DNA of 64,000 nt from DATENM01 sp045807725 (GTDB taxonomy: Bacteria; Acidobacteriota; Blastocatellia; UBA7656). Made by a program: the position numbers and the translations under genes. Location: assembly GCA_045807725.1 (NCBI GenBank), contig JBJMGV010000009.1:19747-83746 (forward strand). The letters run 5' to 3'. Of this stretch, positions 52,501-59,392 are shown one piece after another. The first letter of the stretch is position 1, and each line of letters begins with the position of its first letter. Under the pieces are notes generated by a model that saw nothing but the letters and a program-made list of their open reading frames with translations, was not told where the DNA came from and ran no database searches.

Positions 52501-52570
52501 CCTGCTCAACAAACACTCCGGCGGTTTGAATCCACATCAGGACAACACAAAGGGCACGTTTGAAGCGCAT
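46562..52570 (-). CDS. Bacterial alpha-2-macroglobulin with thioester
   Basis: About 2002 residues from ATG 52570; a longer frame to 52771 runs through a repeat and lacks a ribosome site. A signal peptide is followed by a Pro-rich region, MG domains with SbsA-like Ig folds (FAPEGDVPIAAQLSVTFSQPM), the MG2/bait-type region, and the thioester-containing domain with PFECAEQMSSR (CAEQ, about residue 1508), followed by a GGFGFWRRGDESWPYVS alpha-toroid. The C-terminal receptor-like domain ends EEMYHPETFGRSATDRVIVE. Bacterial macroglobulins trap and inhibit attacking proteases in the periplasm. The usual pbpC partner is not here; it is divergent from an M28 peptidase. Confidence 0.93.
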   Translation of the reverse strand: MRFKRALCVVLMWIQTAGVFVEQASAQRVRRPAPGSQVTTMQQGLQIKLSEGSPVTDTAAANPRAEATLLAADETDRVLRRLPLLKTEAGDEQDFALREKSLPPPRTGTTVNASFPPAESRDVPQPASGPLEVVRFAPEGDVPIAAQLSVTFSQPMVAVTSHADSLAEGVPVRLTPQPQGRWRWVGTKTLLFETDGHLPMATDYQVEVVKGTKSATGANLATTRAWRFSTPPPQVKQFYPQVGPTTRDPLMFVEFDQRINPEAVLKTIKLRGGQREYGLRLASRDEIAADESVSNMAKAAEKDRWFAFRVVAVNGAGLPLPADTGVDVSVGPGTSSAEGPRTTTAAQSYSFSTYGPLRVTEHRCGYQERCTPFDVWQITFTNPLDAASFEQSQVRVTPEFAGMKTAIYGNTLQIMGVKRGRTTYQVKLAATIRDQFGQTLGADVPLTFNVGSAEPALTGPGRTRFVLDPAARPALSVYTINQPALKVRLYRVGPEDWPAFTQYMGEESYNQKATLPGRLVVNETVPVKAEADELTETRIDLSRALENNLGSVVAIIESTLPPRARFDRHQRVITWAQATQIGLAAFVDKQELIGWATSLKDGKPIDGVQLTVEVAQAGAKPEASVVTQSDGLARLQLGSDARGPKMLVARKGNDVAFLPEDGGNTSGWVRRSEADALSWFVFDDRKMYRPGEEVHVKGWLRRIGSSTDGDVNGLDGYVKSVTYSLKDSRGNDVLKGTAQVNALGGFDAAFKLPATMNLGYANLQLEARDVSVALSNLNFNHQVQVQEFRRPEFEVTAQASDGPHFVGDAANVTTTAAYYAGGGLANSEVTWRVTTRASQFTPPNRDDFTFGKWVPWWISYYNYEPEKVETFTGRTDGAGKHSLRIDFLSVDPPRPSTVTAEASVADVNRQQWTATTAMLVHPADLYVGVRSPRTFVQKGEPLVVQAIACDLDGKLVAGRSIKMRAVLLDWVFEKGEWKQKEVNPQECEVKSSDAPVECRFETKEGGTYRVTATVMDDRERRNESELTLWVAGGKVVPKRDVEQEDAQLIPDRKEYQPGDTAEILVQAPFTPAEGVMTLRRSGIVTTERFKMDAASTTLKVPIKDGYTPNVIVQVDLVGASARTDEEGKANDKLPKRPAFAKGSLNLSVPPITRKLAVEAVPRNKALEPGGETTVDVMVKDSAGRAVSGSELAVVVVDEAILGLTGYRIGDPLSTFYAQRSADTRDYNLRDQVLLANSADLNLASELIGQIGLENRMIAPSSAMAADRAAAPRAKRSMTQGVAAGSEPESPIRTREDFNALATFAASVPTDSDGRASVKVKLPDNLTRYRIMAVAVAGGRQFGGGESTITARLPLMVRPSAPRFLNFGDKFELPVVVQNQTDAPMEVNVAVRAANAALTDGAGRRVTVPANDRVEVRFPATTERAGTARFQIAAASGKWADAAEVSLPVWTPATTEAFATYGEIDAGAIVQPVKAPTDAVKQFGGIEITTSSTELQALTDAVLYLTRYPFECAEQMSSRVIAIAALKDVLAAFKAQGLPPPQEMIDSVAKDVKRLRVLQNEDGGFGFWRRGDESWPYVSIHVAHALQRAKEKGFDVPKEMLDRSRDYLRSIEQRIPGYYSLDARRALIAYALYVRNRMGDRDAARARRLIAEAGLNGLSLEAVGWLLSVLSGDAGSTAEVTAIRRHLNNRSTEEAATAHFVTSYKDSDYLLLHSDRRADAIILEALINDQPTNDLIPKLVRGLLGHRKAGRWENTQENSFVLLALDKYFSVYEKTTPNFTARAWLGDRYAGDHEFKGRTTERFNIAVPMRYLAETVASQNVVLAKDGAGRLYYRIGMQYAPASLKLEPAEHGFTVERVYEAIDKADDVRRDADGMWHVKAGARVRVRLSMVAVSRRYHVALVDPIPAGLEAMNPELAVTGSIPQDPKESTNRWWRRRVWYEHQNMRDERVEAFASLLWDGVYTYSYVARATTPGVFVVPPAKAEEMYHPETFGRSATDRVIVE

Positions 52571-52697
52571 TGTTTGAGAACCTCGCTCCGATGAAAGTGG
52601 GCCAATCAGAAGCCTACAACCCGCTGGGCGCAGAATCAATCGCACGAGCCGACATAAAGAGAACCCAAAACGTGCGCCTTCTTGCGAGTTGGAAAGG

Positions 52698-52789
52698 AAC
52701 CACAGATGAACACAGATAAACACAGATAAACGAGAAACCAGATCGCCGATCTCTTTTCCATCCGTGTTCATCCGTGTTCATCTGTGGTT
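52698..52789. repeat. Inverted repeat of ACAGATGAAC words in a divergent promoter region
   Basis: AACCACAGATGAACACAGAT and repeated ACAGATAAAC words on the left pair with TCCGTGTTCATCCGTGTTCA and TCTGTGGTT on the right; the centre has GATCGCCGATC. It lies in the 300-bp gap between the divergent macroglobulin and M28 genes, where both promoters must also be. A partial copy occurs at about 1257. Confidence 0.85.
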
Positions 52790-52872
52790 CTATTTTCTTG
52801 TATCCCGACCGCGCCGGTTGGCGTAATAGTTATTCACGACACACGCACCTATTCAACGAAGGAGAATTCTCG

Positions 52873-54567
52873 ATGTTTCATTTGCGCAGGCTCACCGCAT
52901 TGATCACACAACTGGCGCTGGTCGCCGCCCTGACGTTCGCGCCGGCAATGGCGAAATCCAACGGCGGGCGCGACAAGATTACCGCCGGTGAATTGAAAGA
53001 ATGGCTCACCTATATTGCCTCCGATGAATTCGAGGGGCGCAACACTTTTAGCGAAGGGCTTGGACTCGCGGCGGGCTACATCGCCGGCCAGCTCAAGGCG
53101 CTCGGCGTCAAGCCCGGCGGCCCGAACGGCTCGTATTTTCAGCGCGTCGCCGTGCTCGGCGTTAAGTCCGACAACAAGTCTACGGTGACGGTCGAAGTCA
53201 ACGGCCAATCGCGCACCTTCGCCAATAAACAAGGCATCAACTTTCCGGCCTTCGTCGGCAACAAGCGCAGCTTCACCGCCGATCAGATCGAGTTCGTCGG
53301 CTACGGCCTGAGCCTGCCCGACCGCAGCGATTATACGGGCCATAACGTCAAAGGCAAAATCGCGGTCTACCTCGGCACACAGCCGCCGAATGGCGTTGAC
53401 CCGCGCCAGGCGTTTCGCGCCATGTTCAGTCGCGGGCGCAACGCGACAGATCAGGAAGGCGCGGTCGCGGCTATCGGTCCCGACTTGAACCTGCGTGCGG
53501 GCGCGGGCGGTGGAGGTCAGGAAGGCGGCGCGGGCCGCAATGCGTTGCCCGAACCCGACTTCACGACCGTGCAGCGCATGGACGTGCCGCAAGCGCCATC
53601 AGTCACCGCCAAGGATGATTTCCTTGAGTTCCTCTTCAGCGGCTCGGATGTCAAATACGCCGACCTGAAGAAGAAGGCCGACGCCAAAGAAGCGCTGCCC
53701 GCCTTCACGCTCAAGAACGTGCGCATCACCTTCAACACGGACGCCACGTATCAAGTCGTGCGCACGCAGTACACCCGCAACGTCATCGGCATCATCGAAG
53801 GCACCGACCCGAAATTGAAAGACACCTACGTCGCCTTCGGCGCGCATTACGATCACGTCGGTTATGCGGAAGGCGAAGTCGTGAATGGCAAGCGGCAGGG
53901 CGCGCGCGGTCGCGTTACCGAAAGCGCGGTCGAAGACCGCATATGGAATGGCGCGGATGATGACGGGTCGGGCACAGTCTCGATTCTCGGCATTGCCAAA
54001 GCATTCGCGCAGGGGCCAAAGCCGAAGCGGTCGCTGCTGTTCGTCTGGCACGCGGGCGAAGAGCGCGGCCTGTACGGCTCGCGTTACTTCGCCGATTACC
54101 CGACCGTGCCGATGGAGAAGCTCGTCGCGCAGATCAACATTGATATGATCGGGCGCGACCGCGACAACAAGACCGAAGAAGGCAACACCGTCTATCCGGT
54201 CGGCTCTGATCGCATCAGCACCGAGTTTCATAACCTGACGGTCGAAGCGAACAACGCGCTTGCGACGCCGTTGAAGCTCAACTACGAGATGAACGACCCG
54301 GCGGACACCGAGCAGATTTATTATCGTAGCGATCATTACAGCTACGCAGCCAAAGGCGTGCCGATCATCTTTCTGACGACGGGATTGCACCCGGATTATC
54401 ACGCCAACACGGACAGCGCCGAAAAGATCAACTACGAGAAGATGGCGCACATCGCGCAGTACGCTTACGAGATCGGGCTGCGCACGGCGAACCTCGATCA
54501 CGCGCCGGCGCGCGACAATCGCGGCCCGCGCGTCGGGCGCACCATCGCCGGCAAGCTGGCAATGTAA
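52873..54567 (+). CDS. Secreted M28-family zinc aminopeptidase
   Basis: 564 residues from ATG 52873, with GAAGGAG ahead. The signal peptide ends about APAMAKSNG. The protease-associated insert is at about 130-290. The M28 metal ligands are intact: His/Asp in FGAHYDHVGY, Asp in NGADDDGSGT, Glu pair in HAGEERGLYGS, Asp in INIDMIGRDRD and His in LHPDYHANTDSAEKI. It probably removes N-terminal amino acids from peptides in the periplasm or medium. A Gly-rich loop near 210 (GAGGGGQEGGAG) is unusual. It is divergent from the macroglobulin. Confidence 0.93.
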   Translation: MFHLRRLTALITQLALVAALTFAPAMAKSNGGRDKITAGELKEWLTYIASDEFEGRNTFSEGLGLAAGYIAGQLKALGVKPGGPNGSYFQRVAVLGVKSDNKSTVTVEVNGQSRTFANKQGINFPAFVGNKRSFTADQIEFVGYGLSLPDRSDYTGHNVKGKIAVYLGTQPPNGVDPRQAFRAMFSRGRNATDQEGAVAAIGPDLNLRAGAGGGGQEGGAGRNALPEPDFTTVQRMDVPQAPSVTAKDDFLEFLFSGSDVKYADLKKKADAKEALPAFTLKNVRITFNTDATYQVVRTQYTRNVIGIIEGTDPKLKDTYVAFGAHYDHVGYAEGEVVNGKRQGARGRVTESAVEDRIWNGADDDGSGTVSILGIAKAFAQGPKPKRSLLFVWHAGEERGLYGSRYFADYPTVPMEKLVAQINIDMIGRDRDNKTEEGNTVYPVGSDRISTEFHNLTVEANNALATPLKLNYEMNDPADTEQIYYRSDHYSYAAKGVPIIFLTTGLHPDYHANTDSAEKINYEKMAHIAQYAYEIGLRTANLDHAPARDNRGPRVGRTIAGKLAM

Positions 54568-54593
54568 TCAGTTGAGTTGAAGCGAAGCGGCGA

Positions 54594-54812
54594 TCAGGCC
54601 CGGCTTGTATCGCCGCTATCGCTTCGGCCCAGCACGTTGATGGCGAGAGGAATGGTGCTGATTGCGCCGACGAGCAACAGCGTCCAGCCGACGGCTTTGC
54701 GTTGATCGTCGGTGAGCCTATCCGCCAGCAACAGCGCGACCCCCGCGCCAAGCAGGCCGCGCGTGCCGCCAATCAAACCGATCTCCGGCAGAGTTACTCT
54801 TCTTTCTTTCAT
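54594..54812 (-). CDS. Small membrane protein (72 residues)
   Basis: MKERRVTLPEIGLIGGTRGLLGAGVALLLADRL then KAVGWTLLLVGAISTIPLAINVLG predict two membrane segments joined by a charged loop (TDDQR). An excellent AGGAGGTCTT precedes the ATG. No named family is recognised; small proteins like this are widespread in soil Acidobacteria and Proteobacteria. It is convergent with the M28 gene. Confidence 0.75.
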   Translation of the reverse strand: MKERRVTLPEIGLIGGTRGLLGAGVALLLADRLTDDQRKAVGWTLLLVGAISTIPLAINVLGRSDSGDTSRA

Positions 54813-54943
54813 AAGACCTCCTGCCTATTCATTCTACCTTCGCGCCACACGGCCTTGCGATGCGCCATCGTTAAAAGGCATGGCTTGTCAGCCCCTCACG
54901 GCTTCTGTTTGAATAAAGATGGTGGGCGCGGGAGGAAAGGCTA

Positions 54944-55438
54944 ATGAGCAGCTCCAGGGCATCGCAAGCCACCGACGAGTCGCGCGCCCGGCGCGTCTCG
55001 AAAAAAGATCAAATCATCTCACTCTACACATCAGGCATCAGTGAGGTCGAAGACCTGGCTATGATCATCGGCGCGCGGCCAAGCTACGTCGCTAACGTCT
55101 TGCAAGAGTCCGGCCTGATGACCGGCTACTTCGATCTCTACACCACCAGCGCGCATCCGATGAACGTCTACTCGAAGTTCTTCGTGCGGCGGCTGGGCTT
55201 CAAGGACGAGGAGACGGCGCGCGCCAGTATCGAACTGATCGACCGCTTCTACCACCAGTTTGAACTGGCCCGTGACCGCGCCGGCCAGCACCACGCCTTC
55301 CAGATGGCGCTGACGATGTTCAACCGCGCGCGCTGGACCAACAAGATGGCCGAAGCCGACATCTTTCGCCAGTGGCTGATGGCGCGATTGAACGAAGCCG
55401 GGCCGCAGGAAGACACGACTGGCGAGGCTGAAAACTGA
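54944..55438 (+). CDS. Predicted helix-turn-helix protein of unknown role
   Basis: 164 residues, with GGGAGGAAAGG ahead of the ATG. Residues about 20-55 (KKDQIISLYTSGISEVEDLAMIIGARPSYVANVLQ) have the pattern of a resolvase-like helix-turn-helix. Residues 60-150 are mixed helical (FFVRRLGFKDEETARASIELIDRFYHQFELARDRAGQ, MALTMFNRARWTNKMAEADIFRQWL) and match no domain I know. It is likely cytoplasmic and DNA-binding, by inference. It is followed after 13 bp by a small secreted-like protein gene. Confidence 0.75.
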   Translation: MSSSRASQATDESRARRVSKKDQIISLYTSGISEVEDLAMIIGARPSYVANVLQESGLMTGYFDLYTTSAHPMNVYSKFFVRRLGFKDEETARASIELIDRFYHQFELARDRAGQHHAFQMALTMFNRARWTNKMAEADIFRQWLMARLNEAGPQEDTTGEAEN

Positions 55439-55451
55439 CCGCGAATCTGCT

Positions 55452-55838
55452 ATGCTGGAGTTGATGAAGCAACTCCGGCAAGCCAGGCGAATGACGACAG
55501 GCGCGCTAATGGTCAGCGCGCTTTGTGCTCATTTGCTGATCGCCGGTCTTTGCACAACCGCGCCGCCATTCGAGATTGGCGCATCACCAGAGACAAGCGT
55601 CGCGCGCGTCACCACGTCGCCGCCGCGCGACGTTCTGGCCGCCCGCAATCACACAGCTTCGCTATCGTTACACACCAACGCGCGTCGCACAGACAGCTTT
55701 GCGGCGGCGCTCGTGAGTCCACTCGCCCGCTTGACGTTTGCGCCAACACGAGCGCGCATCGTCTATCCCACAACGGCGAAACGATCCGCTTCCCTATTGC
55801 CTGCGGCCAGTCGTGCGCCGCCTTCCTTAGTCGCCTGA
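55452..55838 (+). CDS. Possible small exported protein
   Basis: A 128-residue frame with a hydrophobic segment GALMVSALCAHLLIAGLCTTAP near the N-terminus and an Ala/Thr/Arg/Ser-rich remainder. The start may be 55452, 55464 (GGAG close ahead) or 55491. No domain is recognised, and an alternative frame (55523-55909) overlaps it, so coding status is uncertain. Confidence 0.4.
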   Translation: MLELMKQLRQARRMTTGALMVSALCAHLLIAGLCTTAPPFEIGASPETSVARVTTSPPRDVLAARNHTASLSLHTNARRTDSFAAALVSPLARLTFAPTRARIVYPTTAKRSASLLPAASRAPPSLVA

Positions 55839-55918
55839 GCATCGCCGTAATCTCACGGGCCGCCATTCACGTCGCGGCTCGACAGGCTATCTCTTTGTTC
55901 ACAGACTAAGGAGCAATT

Positions 55919-56062
55919 ATGCGATCTGAGATCATTGTCGTTTTAGTTTTAATCGCGCTGGCGGTCGGCTTTATCATCTGGGTGCGAGTCCATTCGCAAA
56001 GACTCGACAACCAGACGCGCGGCGACGCGGACGGTCAACAAAGCACGACGAAAGAAGGCTGA
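55919..56062 (+). CDS. 47-residue single-pass membrane microprotein
   Basis: MRSEIIVVLVLIALAVGFIIWVRVHSQRLD.. has one clear transmembrane helix near the N-terminus and a polar C-terminal tail (NQTRGDADGQQSTTKEG). AAGGAG lies 5 nt before the ATG, among the best ribosome sites of the region. It matches no family I recognise. It ends about 110 bp before the YitT gene and could be co-transcribed with it. Confidence 0.65.
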   Translation: MRSEIIVVLVLIALAVGFIIWVRVHSQRLDNQTRGDADGQQSTTKEG

Positions 56063-56172
56063 ACGCGCTAAGGATGGGATGAGGATGGACGCGCGTCCAT
56101 CCTCATCCCGCGCCTTCGATGGCCGCAGCCGTCGCCGTCATCTGAACGAAGCGGGCCGGACGAGGGAGGATC

Positions 56173-57021
56173 ATGAAAAAGCTAGTCAGGGAACTGAAGG
56201 ATGCGCTGCTGATTGCTCTCGGCGCTCTCTCTGCCGCTTTCGGCCTGAAGGGCTTTCTGCTATCGAGCCAGTTCATTGATGGCGGCGTGACCGGCATCTC
56301 GATGCTGCTATCGGACGTGCTGCATTGGCCGCTGGCGATCCTGATCCCGCTCATCAACCTGCCCTTCATCGCTCTCGCTTACCGACAGGTCGGCTGGAAG
56401 TTCGCGCTCAAAAGCACACTGGCCATCGCTGGGCTGTCGCTCTGCCTGGCCTTCATCAAGTTTCCTGATGTCACGCCCGACAAGTTACTGACCGCCGTGT
56501 TCGGTGGCTTCTTTATCGGCGCGGGCATCGGTCTGGCCATACGCGGCGGCGGCGTGCTGGACGGCACAGAAGTCGCGGCCTTGCTGATCAGCAAGGGCAG
56601 CCACCTTTTCAAAGTTGGCGACGTGATCCTCTTGCTCAACCTCTTCATCTTTCTTGCCGCCGCATTTGTATTGAGCGTCGAGTCGGCGCTCTATTCAATC
56701 CTCACCTACTTCGCCGCATCGAAGACGATAGACTTTCTGGTCTATGGCCTTGAGGAATACCACGCCGTGACGATCATCTCCGAGCAGAGCGAGAGCATAC
56801 GGCAGGCGATTATCGAGGACTTGAATCGCGGCGTGACCGTCTATCAAGGGCGCGGCGGGCGCACAGGCGCGAGTCAAGACATCCTCTTCTGCGTCGTCAC
56901 ACGCCTCGAAGTCGGGCGAGTCCAGAGCATCGTCAGAGAGAAAGACGCGGCGGCTTTCTTCGTCGTTCACGCTCTGGCCAATGCAGAAGGCGGCTTCGTC
57001 AAGCGACCGGCGTTACATTAA
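56173..57021 (+). CDS. YitT family membrane protein (DUF161/DUF2179)
   Basis: 282 residues. Five membrane helices (LIALGALSAAFGLKGFLL, PLAILIPLINLPFIALA, FALKSTLAIAGLSLCLAF, LLTAVFGGFFIGAGIGLAI, VILLLNLFIFLAAAFVL) carry the family GGVTGISMLL and RGGGVLDGTEVAA motifs. The cytoplasmic C-terminal DUF2179 domain has TIISEQSESIRQAIIEDLNRGVTVYQGRGG and a conserved D-I-L-F-C-V-V segment. Function is unproven; homologues are predicted small-molecule transporters with a ligand-binding tail. GAGGGAGG precedes the ATG. Confidence 0.92.
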   Translation: MKKLVRELKDALLIALGALSAAFGLKGFLLSSQFIDGGVTGISMLLSDVLHWPLAILIPLINLPFIALAYRQVGWKFALKSTLAIAGLSLCLAFIKFPDVTPDKLLTAVFGGFFIGAGIGLAIRGGGVLDGTEVAALLISKGSHLFKVGDVILLLNLFIFLAAAFVLSVESALYSILTYFAASKTIDFLVYGLEEYHAVTIISEQSESIRQAIIEDLNRGVTVYQGRGGRTGASQDILFCVVTRLEVGRVQSIVREKDAAAFFVVHALANAEGGFVKRPALH

Positions 57022-57057
57022 CCTGACCACTCGCTCGCGTGAATATGGCGGCGCGAC

Positions 57058-57630
57058 TCAGCGTTGTCTGAGTTCGGCAAGCTGGCCGAGCACCTCGTCG
57101 AGCCTGGCCATCAACTCGTTGTGGCGTTGAGCGTCGGGCGACGGTTTCTTGCCAATGAATGAGATGGTGCCGCCCGGTTCGAGCACGGCGCGCTCGCATT
57201 CGTCGAGCGACGCGAAGCCCTGCCGGCGCGCGGCGGCTTCAAGCTCTGCGCGCGTGATCAACTCCTTTTTCAAGCGATCTTCTTTCAACTGGCCGTTATC
57301 AACCAGCACGTCCGCGTCGCCTGCGATGACGCGGTCGAGCCGGTCGTGCGTGTAGAAGAAACGCACGACGACGTAGTTCACCACCAGCAGCGTCGTCGCA
57401 CCAATGATCCCGCCCAGCACCGAATTGTCGTTGCCGATGATAGCGTTCTGCACCGTGTTCGATAGCGTCAGCAGCACGATCAGGTCGAAGGGGTTGAGCT
57501 GCGCCAGCTCGCGCTTGCCGGCCAGTCGCAGGCCGACGATTAGAAAAAGGTAGACGAGTATCGGGCGAATGATCTTTTCGAGAATCGAGATGTCCGGCTG
57601 TAAGAGGTCTGTCCAGAATTTCGCGTCCAT
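57058..57630 (-). CDS. DUF421/YetF-like membrane protein
   Basis: 190 residues from ATG 57630 (GGAG ahead). Three N-terminal helices (IIRPILVYLFLIVGLRLAG, NPFDLIVLLTLSNTVQNAI, GGIIGATTLLVVNYVVVRF) are followed by the DUF421 beta/alpha domain, with DADVLVDNGQLKEDRLKKELITRAELEAAAR and GTISFIGKKPS. YetF-type proteins are of unclear function; some affect stress and spore germination. It is downstream of the TonB-like gene on the same strand by 82 bp and convergent with the YitT gene. Confidence 0.9.
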   Translation of the reverse strand: MDAKFWTDLLQPDISILEKIIRPILVYLFLIVGLRLAGKRELAQLNPFDLIVLLTLSNTVQNAIIGNDNSVLGGIIGATTLLVVNYVVVRFFYTHDRLDRVIAGDADVLVDNGQLKEDRLKKELITRAELEAAARRQGFASLDECERAVLEPGGTISFIGKKPSPDAQRHNELMARLDEVLGQLAELRQR

Positions 57631-57712
57631 CGCCAAGCTCCATTTCTGAGGGTTCAGGGGATGGATGCAGTTATACAGGACGCGCAAGCGAAGGTGAAGG
57701 ACGCGGCGTTCC

Positions 57713-59005
57713 CTACTGCGGGTTGCCGCCGAAGCGCGCGCGCATCAGCTCTGAGGCGCTGGCGCGCGACATCGTCAAGTCGAGGTCGAGGCGTTTACTG
57801 GTCGTGCGAATCTTGACGAGCTTGGCCAGCTTGCCGGTGTCGGTGTTGCCTTTCGCCCAGGAGAGGGCACCGAATAACGCGCGCAATTGGACCGCTTTGT
57901 CGTTAGTCCATTCCGGCGTCAGGCCGAAACCGGTGATAGTTAGCCGCGTGATGTTGTCGTCCATCTCGAAGGCGATGGAGTTGGAACTGAACTGGCAGAG
58001 CGGCCCTAGCGCGTGCGATTCGCCAATGAGCCAGAGGATCTTTCTAGCGAGGTCTTCTTTCTTCGGGTCTGGCGGCGATGATTTGTCCACGTGGATGCTT
58101 GAGGGCGGCATCGAACCGTCACAATCGATCTTGAAGCTGATCATCACCGAAAACGTGCCGGCGTCCAGATCGCCGCTCTTATAACGCTCGAACATCTTGC
58201 TGATGAGGTCGCGGATGGCGGCTTCGTTAATCTCGCCGAACTTCATCGGGCCGTTCGCGCCGGCAGCCTTTGCGGCTTCTTCGGCTTTGGCTTTCTCTTC
58301 GGCTTCTTTCGCCTCGCGCTCGGCCCTTTCGCGTTCAGCCTTTTCGCGCTCGGCTTTCAAGCGCGCTTCTTCTTCGGCGCGGTGGCGTTCACGTTCAAGG
58401 GCGCGCTGTCGCTCGCGCGCTTCGAGTTCTTCGATGGACAAGACTTTGTCGGTCGGCTGCTGGACCGGGCGGCTGCGCGCATAAAGCTGCGCAACCTGAT
58501 CCTCGCCGAATGGCCGGTATGGCCTATCCACGATGCGCACGTTGGTGAAAGGCGCAAGCATGTTGGCGATGGTCAGGTAGACAAGCACGACGATAAGTAC
58601 GCCGTGCGCCGCGCCCGAAGCGAGGAGCGTAGCGGCGAAGCGATCCCACGCGTGCGGCTCGGCTTTGATTGGCACAGGCGACAGCGCGTTGGTAACGAAG
58701 GTCGCCGCGTGCGCAGTAGTCGGATTGATGAAGCCGACCGGCATGCGCTCACGACGCAGCAAGCCGCCAAGACCGCTGAGCGGATGCGTGAACAACCAGC
58801 CGAGAGCGCGTATGATGCGCGCGGGCAGCCAATCGCCCAGACGCTCAGGCAGAAACGCGGTGCGCAGGTAAGCAAGCGGACTGTGAGCGAATTCGCGCGT
58901 GCCGTCGGCAAGCGCGCGCGCCAACCGCGCGGCAAACGGCGGCTGTGGCAGCGGCGAAAAGATCGCACGCGGCTCGATGGCTTCGCTGTAGATTGCTTGC
59001 ATCAT
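57713..59005 (-). CDS. TonB/TolA-like energy transducer with atypical N-terminal extension
   Basis: 430 residues. The first about 120 residues (MMQAIYSEAIEPRAIFSPLPQ) are cytoplasmic and unusual. One membrane helix is at about 126-150 (LLASGAAHGVLIVVLVYLTI), followed by a highly charged Ala/Glu/Arg/Lys coiled coil at about 188-248 typical of TolA/TonB. A C-terminal domain of about 170 residues (FGEINEAAIRDLISKMFERYKSGDLDAGTFSV) follows, resembling the TonB-like fold loosely. It should bridge inner membrane and outer-membrane partners. No ExbB/ExbD genes are nearby. Confidence 0.72.
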   Translation of the reverse strand: MMQAIYSEAIEPRAIFSPLPQPPFAARLARALADGTREFAHSPLAYLRTAFLPERLGDWLPARIIRALGWLFTHPLSGLGGLLRRERMPVGFINPTTAHAATFVTNALSPVPIKAEPHAWDRFAATLLASGAAHGVLIVVLVYLTIANMLAPFTNVRIVDRPYRPFGEDQVAQLYARSRPVQQPTDKVLSIEELEARERQRALERERHRAEEEARLKAEREKAERERAEREAKEAEEKAKAEEAAKAAGANGPMKFGEINEAAIRDLISKMFERYKSGDLDAGTFSVMISFKIDCDGSMPPSSIHVDKSSPPDPKKEDLARKILWLIGESHALGPLCQFSSNSIAFEMDDNITRLTITGFGLTPEWTNDKAVQLRALFGALSWAKGNTDTGKLAKLVKIRTTSKRLDLDLTMSRASASELMRARFGGNPQ

Positions 59006-59094
59006 TGCTCTACCGCCAGTCTGTACAAGTGAAAACTTCTACCTTCATTCTACAATACGCAGCCGCAGATTCAAAAAGTGCAAATGTTCAAGCG

Positions 59095-59390
59095 TGGCCA
59101 GTGGTCAGGGGTCAGTGGTCAGTTGTGAGTGATCAGTGGTCAGTGGCCAGTTGTGAGTGATCCGTTCCCAGTGATCAATTAGTCCCGTAGGGACGCAATG
59201 TTTATAGATATGGCTGAAGGATGTGACGAAGCTCCGTCAGGAGCGTGATGTCAACATTGCGCCCCTACGGGGCTTCGTCACATTCTTTAGCTTAAACTAT
59301 AAACATTGCGCTCCTAACGGAGCTTGGGAAACTATCAACTATCAACTAGCCACTAGCCACTAGCCACTAGCCAGTGACCAGTGGCCACTG
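59095..59390. repeat. Composite repeat, CTCCGT-hairpin family (copy 3 of 4)
   Basis: Left arm words are AGTGGTCAGTGGTCAG and GGCCAGTTGTGAGTG. The right arm is TAGCCACTAGCCACTAGCCA and AGTGACCAGTGGCCACTG. Four short hairpins (for example AGCTCCGTCAGGAGCG) have the same linker order as copies 2 and 4. The right end abuts the stop of the aldo/keto reductase gene, and the left end lies about 90 bp upstream of the TonB-like start. Confidence 0.9.
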
Positions 59391-59392
59391 CT

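Noticed and set aside
55523..55909. 128-codon alternative frame overlapping 55452-55838
   Set aside because: No signal peptide or domain, and the competing frame has a hydrophobic N-terminal segment.
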